Shown one piece after another: positions 59,201 to 64,000 of a stretch of 64,000 bases of DNA (its first letter is position 1; the number at the start of each line of letters is the position of its first letter). Source of the DNA: JAANXG01 sp963731035 (GTDB lineage Bacteria; Pseudomonadota; Gammaproteobacteria; Arenicellales; JAANXG01); contig CAVSUY010000027.1 of assembly GCA_963731035.1 (NCBI GenBank), forward strand, positions 248,001 through 312,000. The letters are read 5' to 3'. The translations under genes were made by a program, and so were the position numbers. The notes beneath the pieces were generated by a model, which ran no database searches, was not told where the DNA came from, and was given only the letters and a program-made list of their open reading frames with translations.

Positions 59201-62200
59201 TCATTTATGCCGCTTCTCAGCCATAGCGGTCAATGTGATGGCTTTCTCGACCATGAACTTTGCTTCAAAAACTTCCAACGGGACCGCCTTGCTGAACAGG
59301 AAACCCTGCATTTCGTTGCAGTTGAGCAACCGAAGCAGTTGCGATTGCTTCTCGGTTTCGACACCTTCCGCCACCACCTTGAGGTTCAGCGCATGCGCCA
59401 GGCTGATAATAGTGGAGACCACTGCCAGACCTTCCGGCCCCGCGGTCGTTCCCATCACGAAGGCGCGATCGATCTTCAATGTGTCCACCGGCAGTTTTGT
59501 CAGGTAGCTGAGTGAGGAAAAGCCGGTGCCGAAATCGTCTATGGCGATGGTGACACCCAAGGCGCGGATCGCCTTCAGGGTGGCGATGTTACGCTCGACG
59601 TCATCCATGATTACACTTTCGGTGATTTCCAGCTCCAGCCCCACCGCCGCATGCGCGTCAAGAGCGATTGCCTGCTTGATTTCGGCTATGAAGTTGACAT
59701 TGCGCAGTTGCAACGGCGACACGTTTACCGCGATCTTTACAGCAGGCAGGCCTGCGTTTCGCCAGCGCAGATTGTCTTCGATCGCTTTGCCCAACGCCCA
59801 ACGCCCGACTTCATAGATCAAGCCGATTTCTTCCAGGATCGGTATGAATATACCAGGCGGCACCAGGCCGGTGCGTGGATCATTCCAGCGGATCAGAGCC
59901 TCGGCGCCGACGACCTTGCCGCTCACCAGGTTCACCTTGGGCTGGTAATGCAGCACGAATTCCTCGTTGTCGATCGCCTTGCGCAACTGATTTTCCAGAG
60001 TGAGCTTGCTGGCCACCAATTCGGTCATTTTCCGTGTGTGGAACAGGTATTTTTCTCCGGTCGCCTTTGCCTTTTTGAGTGCGGCCTCGGCGTTCCTGAA
60101 CAAGATGCCGGCGTCGTCACCGTCATCCGGGAATAATGCGATGCCGGCCTTGATGCTGATACGGAGCTCGGCCTTATCCATGTGGAACCGATGCTCCAGA
60201 AAAGCAGTAATCAAATTCGCGACCAGCTTTGCCAGGTTGCCGTCCGACTTTATATTCGGTAGGACGATGGCAAATTGATCTGCATCGAGACGCGCCAACA
60301 GATTGGCGTCCCCCATTTTGTGGGTCAGCCACTCCGCTACCTGTTTCAACAGCGCATCACCGCTTTGACGGCCGAGGCTGTCGTTGATGCTCTTGAACCG
60401 ATCGAGGTCGATCAGGACTATGGCGAGTTTGTGCCCGCCGCTGGTCGCGCTGCGTATATACTGCACTACCCGCTCAAGAAACAGCATGCGGTTGGCGAGT
60501 CCGGTAAGCACGTCGTAGTAGGCGAGGTAATTGAGCCTTTCCTGCTTGTTGATGTGGTCGATCGCGTATGCGATGTCGCCGGCCAACTCGGTCAACAATT
60601 TTATCTCAGGTCCCTGAAAGAAATTAATCTCGCTGGCGTAAAGCGCAAGTACCCCTACTGCTTCTCCCGAGATAATCAGCGGCAATATTGCCATCGAGTT
60701 TACCCCTGCTTCGGCGTAGTGCTTGCCGAATAAAAGCCTGGGATCGTTTTGCGTATCGTATGTTACGACGATCTCTTTCTCCCTGAGTGCCTGCACAATC
60801 ATGGTCTTTTGCATACCTGCACTGGATGACAATACGTTTTTGATTTCTGCCAGAAGCTCTTCGTTCTTTCCTGCCGACGCGATCGAGGTAGACAGCATCG
60901 TAACTGGATCAACCGTAACCAGCATGGCCATGCGGAACCCGCCTGCGTCGACCGCGATTTGGCATGTTTCCCTGAACAATTCATCGCGGTCCGTTACGCG
61001 CACAATCAGCATGTTGATGCCGCTCAGCACGGAGAGCACCCGGTTGAGGTATTTGATACGGACTTCGGATTTTTTTCGTTCAGTGATGTCCTGGATCATA
61101 CTCAGGTGGCGTGGGAGGGTTTCATAACCGAATTGCAAAGGTCTAATCGTCATGTCGATCCAGATGACTTCTCCATCGGGACGAAGATACCGTTTTTCCA
61201 TCTGGAACCCGTTTATCTTGCCGGCGTTCAACAGTGCCATATTATCCTGGTCGGCCTGCACATCATCGGGGTGAGTGATTTGCGACCACTCGGTGTCTAG
61301 TAACTCTTCCATAGACCTGCCGGCAATCTCGGCAAAGCGCATGTTGACTTCGCAGAAATGTCCACTGAGCGAATCGATCACGGCAATGCCCAACGGCGCC
61401 TGCTCAAACATGGTTCTGATACGTTCCTCGCTGGCTTGCAGCGTTTGTTCCGCCAGCTTGCGATCAGTAACATCCTGGTTGACGCCAATCAGTCGAACTG
61501 TGTTGCCCTGCAAATCCTTCTCGACGCTGAGACGCACTTCTACCCAGATAATTTCTCCTTGCCCGCTTAATATGCGAGTCTCGGTCACAGCTAAATAATC
61601 CGGATCACGGGTTTCGAAGGCCAATCGAACCTGTTGGCCAACCATGGGGCCGTCTTCAGGATGGACGTAGCGACCGATAAAATCCGCCGCGGACATACGG
61701 TAGCCGCCCGCATCCTCGGCAGTAATCCCGTGCAGCGAATAATATTGGTCATTGAATATGAATTCATCCGTAGCAAATTCATACTCCCAGTAACCTATTT
61801 TGGCGATTGTCAGCGCTTCAGAAAGTCGCTGTTCATATTTTTGTAGTGCAAGTTCAGTCGTCACGCGCTCGGTGATGTCGCGGATGTTGCACTGGATGAC
61901 TTTCCGTTCGCCAACCGCATAGAGGTTGCTGACGAATTCCACGTCGATCCGCCGACCGTCCTTCGTTTCCAGCGGCAAGTCTTCGTAACGGATGTATCCG
62001 ATGGACTGCAATTCGTCGAACGCTTCCTTGCTGGCTTCAATGTCCTTGAACAGGCCGATTTCCCACAGCATCTTGCCCATGCACTCGTCGAGACGGTAGG
62101 ACAGCAGTTTGAGGATGAAGGGATTGGCATTCAGGATTTTCCCGGTTTCTGCATCCAGGATCAGGATGCCGTCCTTGGCCGTCTCGAACAGCCGCCGGTA

Positions 62201-63091
62201 TCGGATTTCGGATGCTTGCAGCAGCCGCTTCACCTGCATGCGTTCGGTAATGTCACGGATGTTGCACTGAATCACTTGCCGCGCGCCAACCGCATAGAGG
62301 TTGCTGACAAACTCCACGTCAATCTGCCGGCCGTCTTTTGTCTGCAGCGGCATATCTTCGTATCGGACATGCCCCTTGGACTGCAATTTCCGAAACGCCG
62401 CCTTGCTGGCTTTGACATCCTTGAACAGGCCGATTTCCCACAGCATCTTGCCGGTGCATTCGCCGAGACCATAGGACAACAGGTCGAGAATGAAGGGGTT
62501 GGCGTCCACGATCTTCCCGGTTTCTGCGTCCAGGATCAGGATGCCGTCCGTGGCCGCCTCGAACAGCTGCCGGTAGCGCTGTTCGGTTTCTCGCAGTGTC
62601 TCGCTTAGCTGATTGCTTTCGTTGATATTTTCGAGGGTGTGTACCGAGTAGAGATAGTTGCCCCGCCCATCCTTGACCGAGTAAGCGCGCGAGCGGTAGC
62701 TTGTGTCGCCGGCCAATACTTCATCTTCCTCTTCTTCCGTTTTTTCCAGCTCTTGCAGGCAATTGTGCAGCGGTGCATGGATTTTGGGGAAAACTTCGTA
62801 GTATGGCCGGCCGATGATCTTCTTGAAGGGAATGCCGGCGCTTCGCTGATAAGCCTGATTGCAACGCAAAACACGAAAATCCTTGTCGTGCACGAAGATC
62901 GGGTCGTCCGCCGCATCCAGCACAGAAATCCAGTTCTGGTGCGCCTGTTCGATTTGCTTGCGGGTATTCTCGGCTTCCTGGACGGCGGACTGGTGTTCGG
63001 TCTCCTGGCGAAGGTGACGCGCTTCAGCTTCGGCCAGCGCGCGTTGCGCAGCCGCCAGTTCGTGCTGCACCCTTTCCAGCGCGTCCCTCAT
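59201..63091 (-). CDS. Multi-PAS/GAF sensor with degenerate GGDEF and intact EAL domain
   Basis: A 1296-residue soluble signalling protein. After an N-terminal coiled coil there is a PAS domain (about 55-165), two nearly identical PAS repeats (about 171-285 and 296-410: GILILDAETGKI.(N)ANPFIL, MLWEIGLFKD), two further PAS domains (to about 690), a GAF domain (700-840), a GGDEF domain (850-1010) and an EAL domain (1034-1284). The GGDEF motif reads DADQF, so cyclase activity is unlikely. EAL, NVSPLQL, EITES, DDFGTGFSSL and VVAEGVET are intact, so c-di-GMP hydrolysis is expected. The ATG at 63091 follows GAGG; a TTG 19 codons upstream is an alternative. Confidence 0.9.
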   Translation of the reverse strand: MRDALERVQHELAAAQRALAEAEARHLRQETEHQSAVQEAENTRKQIEQAHQNWISVLDAADDPIFVHDKDFRVLRCNQAYQRSAGIPFKKIIGRPYYEVFPKIHAPLHNCLQELEKTEEEEDEVLAGDTSYRSRAYSVKDGRGNYLYSVHTLENINESNQLSETLRETEQRYRQLFEAATDGILILDAETGKIVDANPFILDLLSYGLGECTGKMLWEIGLFKDVKASKAAFRKLQSKGHVRYEDMPLQTKDGRQIDVEFVSNLYAVGARQVIQCNIRDITERMQVKRLLQASEIRYRRLFETAKDGILILDAETGKILNANPFILKLLSYRLDECMGKMLWEIGLFKDIEASKEAFDELQSIGYIRYEDLPLETKDGRRIDVEFVSNLYAVGERKVIQCNIRDITERVTTELALQKYEQRLSEALTIAKIGYWEYEFATDEFIFNDQYYSLHGITAEDAGGYRMSAADFIGRYVHPEDGPMVGQQVRLAFETRDPDYLAVTETRILSGQGEIIWVEVRLSVEKDLQGNTVRLIGVNQDVTDRKLAEQTLQASEERIRTMFEQAPLGIAVIDSLSGHFCEVNMRFAEIAGRSMEELLDTEWSQITHPDDVQADQDNMALLNAGKINGFQMEKRYLRPDGEVIWIDMTIRPLQFGYETLPRHLSMIQDITERKKSEVRIKYLNRVLSVLSGINMLIVRVTDRDELFRETCQIAVDAGGFRMAMLVTVDPVTMLSTSIASAGKNEELLAEIKNVLSSSAGMQKTMIVQALREKEIVVTYDTQNDPRLLFGKHYAEAGVNSMAILPLIISGEAVGVLALYASEINFFQGPEIKLLTELAGDIAYAIDHINKQERLNYLAYYDVLTGLANRMLFLERVVQYIRSATSGGHKLAIVLIDLDRFKSINDSLGRQSGDALLKQVAEWLTHKMGDANLLARLDADQFAIVLPNIKSDGNLAKLVANLITAFLEHRFHMDKAELRISIKAGIALFPDDGDDAGILFRNAEAALKKAKATGEKYLFHTRKMTELVASKLTLENQLRKAIDNEEFVLHYQPKVNLVSGKVVGAEALIRWNDPRTGLVPPGIFIPILEEIGLIYEVGRWALGKAIEDNLRWRNAGLPAVKIAVNVSPLQLRNVNFIAEIKQAIALDAHAAVGLELEITESVIMDDVERNIATLKAIRALGVTIAIDDFGTGFSSLSYLTKLPVDTLKIDRAFVMGTTAGPEGLAVVSTIISLAHALNLKVVAEGVETEKQSQLLRLLNCNEMQGFLFSKAVPLEVFEAKFMVEKAITLTAMAEKRHK

Positions 63092-63496
63092 CGGTTCAAC
63101 CTCTTTGCCATGCCAAAATTGGCTGATCGCTTGGAGATTCAAGATCAACCCAATTCAGGATGCGTTACGGCGAACACATAAGCTTGAGTATAGTAATATA
63201 TATTGCCATACGGGAGATATGCAAAATTGAATATGCAATTTGGGCAATAGCCGCAATTTCATAAAACAGTACGGAATTGCCTCGTTAGGCACGACTCGGA
63301 AGTAACGGTAGTCGTTTCTTGTTTCCGCTTCTAGCTGAATAGCGACCGTTCACGAGTCGCAGTAGACAGGCAGAAATGGCCGGGTGGCCGACACTGGTTT
63401 GGGTAGCTTTGAATAATACAGAGTCAGATAAGCAATGACCTGATGGCATAAGCCAATCAGGTCATTACATCAAATGGTTATTTAAACGATCATCCC

Positions 63497-63713
63497 CGTC
63501 ACCGTCATCCGGGAATAATGCGATGCCGACCTTGATGCTGATGCGGAGCTCGGCCCTATTCATGTGGAACCGATGCTCCAGAAAAGCAGTAATCAAACTC
63601 TCGACCAACTACGCCAGGGTGCCGTCCGATTTTACATTCGGCAGCACGATGGCAAAATGGTCTGCATCGAGACGCGCCAACAGATTGGCGTTCCCCATTT
63701 TGTGCGTCAGCCA
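63497..63713 (-). pseudogene. Decayed partial copy of a GGDEF domain
   Basis: These 217 bases align with 60115-60331, the C-terminal part of the neighbouring GGDEF domain, at roughly nine bases in ten. The minus-strand frame gives LDADHFAIVLPN and IALFPDDGD but contains a TAG where the intact copy has the lysine of NLAKLV. It is therefore a dead fragment of a paralogue. It is cut on both sides by unrelated sequence. Between 63092 and 63496 no gene is visible. Confidence 0.8.
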
Positions 63714-63804
63714 TCAGTCGCCGGCACCACTCCGTGGCCGGCCTTCGCCAGCCGATCGGCGACCCCAGTGAGCTCCGGGTGAAGGGCACAGGTCACGCGC
63801 AGGC

Positions 63805-64000
63805 CGCTCCATGCTCTGGCAGCCGGGTATACATTGCTTCAGGACGTCGACGCTTACCAGGCTGTCCCATACGGTCTTTGCATCGGCCTGGATAAGGCGT
63901 GAGTTCTCCAGTTTCATGGCTTGGCTCCGGATTGGAATGACCGTGAGATCAAGCGTATGTGTTTCAACCGCCCGTCCAGCCCCACCGTCTTTCCCCAGCC
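63805..64000. repeat. Long perfect direct repeat, right copy (5' end of coxG), runs off the window
   Basis: Identical base for base to 52655-52850, including the coxG ATG at 63917-63915 and 83 bp upstream. The reading frame from that ATG goes through KQCIPGCQSMER and then leaves coxG at 63805. The coxG end of the copy is thus truncated, and the ~90 bp to its left (63714-63804) is of unrecognised origin. Confidence 0.97.

Noticed and set aside
63714..63804. A possible gene fragment reading VTCALHPELTGVADRLAKAG on the minus strand
   Set aside because: It looks protein-like but is only about 30 residues, has no recognised family and ends at a stop beside the GGDEF fragment, so no call was made.

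Overview
The window is GC-rich, densely coded chromosomal DNA. It looks like a heterotrophic gammaproteobacterium: there is a P19-type periplasmic iron protein beside a polyferredoxin with GCGAAT-type Fur-like palindromes, YajD, SelO, PsiE, Csu-type archaic fimbriae, and a carnitine locus laid out like the Pseudomonas cdh genes. The species cannot be named from the sequence. No rRNA, tRNA or CRISPR array was seen.

Layout. 1-0.97 kb: the 5' end of a marR gene with its promoter and palindromic operator, then a gene-free stretch full of dispersed inverted repeats. 0.97-9 kb: housekeeping and small-molecule genes (LOG family, spermidine-synthase-like, MsrB, a ChaC relic, asparaginase II, DksA-like zinc finger, ferredoxin reductase, class II aldolase, 2-hydroxyacid dehydrogenase, LysE exporter). 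9-16 kb: NfeD/slipin pair, MarC, an azoreductase-pirin operon divergent from a LysR gene, an FHA protein and a GFA enzyme. 16-24 kb: cupin, VIT transporter, methyltransferase, a MacB-like ABC efflux operon, a lipoprotein cyclophilin with a cyclase-family enzyme, and PsiE. 24-29 kb: a short-chain dehydrogenase preceded by a 17-bp tandem repeat, an SLC13/ArsB-like carrier, an SspA/GST protein, and a frameshifted selO.

29.4-37.3 kb holds an unusual nitrogen/amide gene set: APC permease, nucleotidyltransferase-like protein, metallophosphoesterase, type III GlnT-like ligase, a lone DUF1116 (AllG-like) protein, a divergent TetR regulator and a formamidase. 37.4-42.7 kb holds a quinone oxidoreductase, an MFS protein, a Fur-type iron pair (P19 plus polyferredoxin) and YajD. 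42.9-52.1 kb encodes what reads as a complete oxygen-independent route from gamma-butyrobetaine through carnitine to glycine betaine: NDP-forming acyl-CoA ligase, acyl-CoA dehydrogenase, CaiD-like hydratase, carnitine dehydrogenase and BKACE on one strand, with the CdhR-type regulator, the thioesterase and an APC permease divergent.

52.65-64 kb looks like an acquired, compositionally different segment. It carries a Csu-type chaperone-usher fimbrial operon bracketed by two IS91-family transposase C-terminal remnants, and a multi-PAS/GAF/degenerate-GGDEF/EAL protein followed by a decayed copy of part of its own GGDEF region. A perfect direct repeat of at least 196 bp, covering the 5' end of coxG, bounds the whole segment. 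The second copy runs off the window end.
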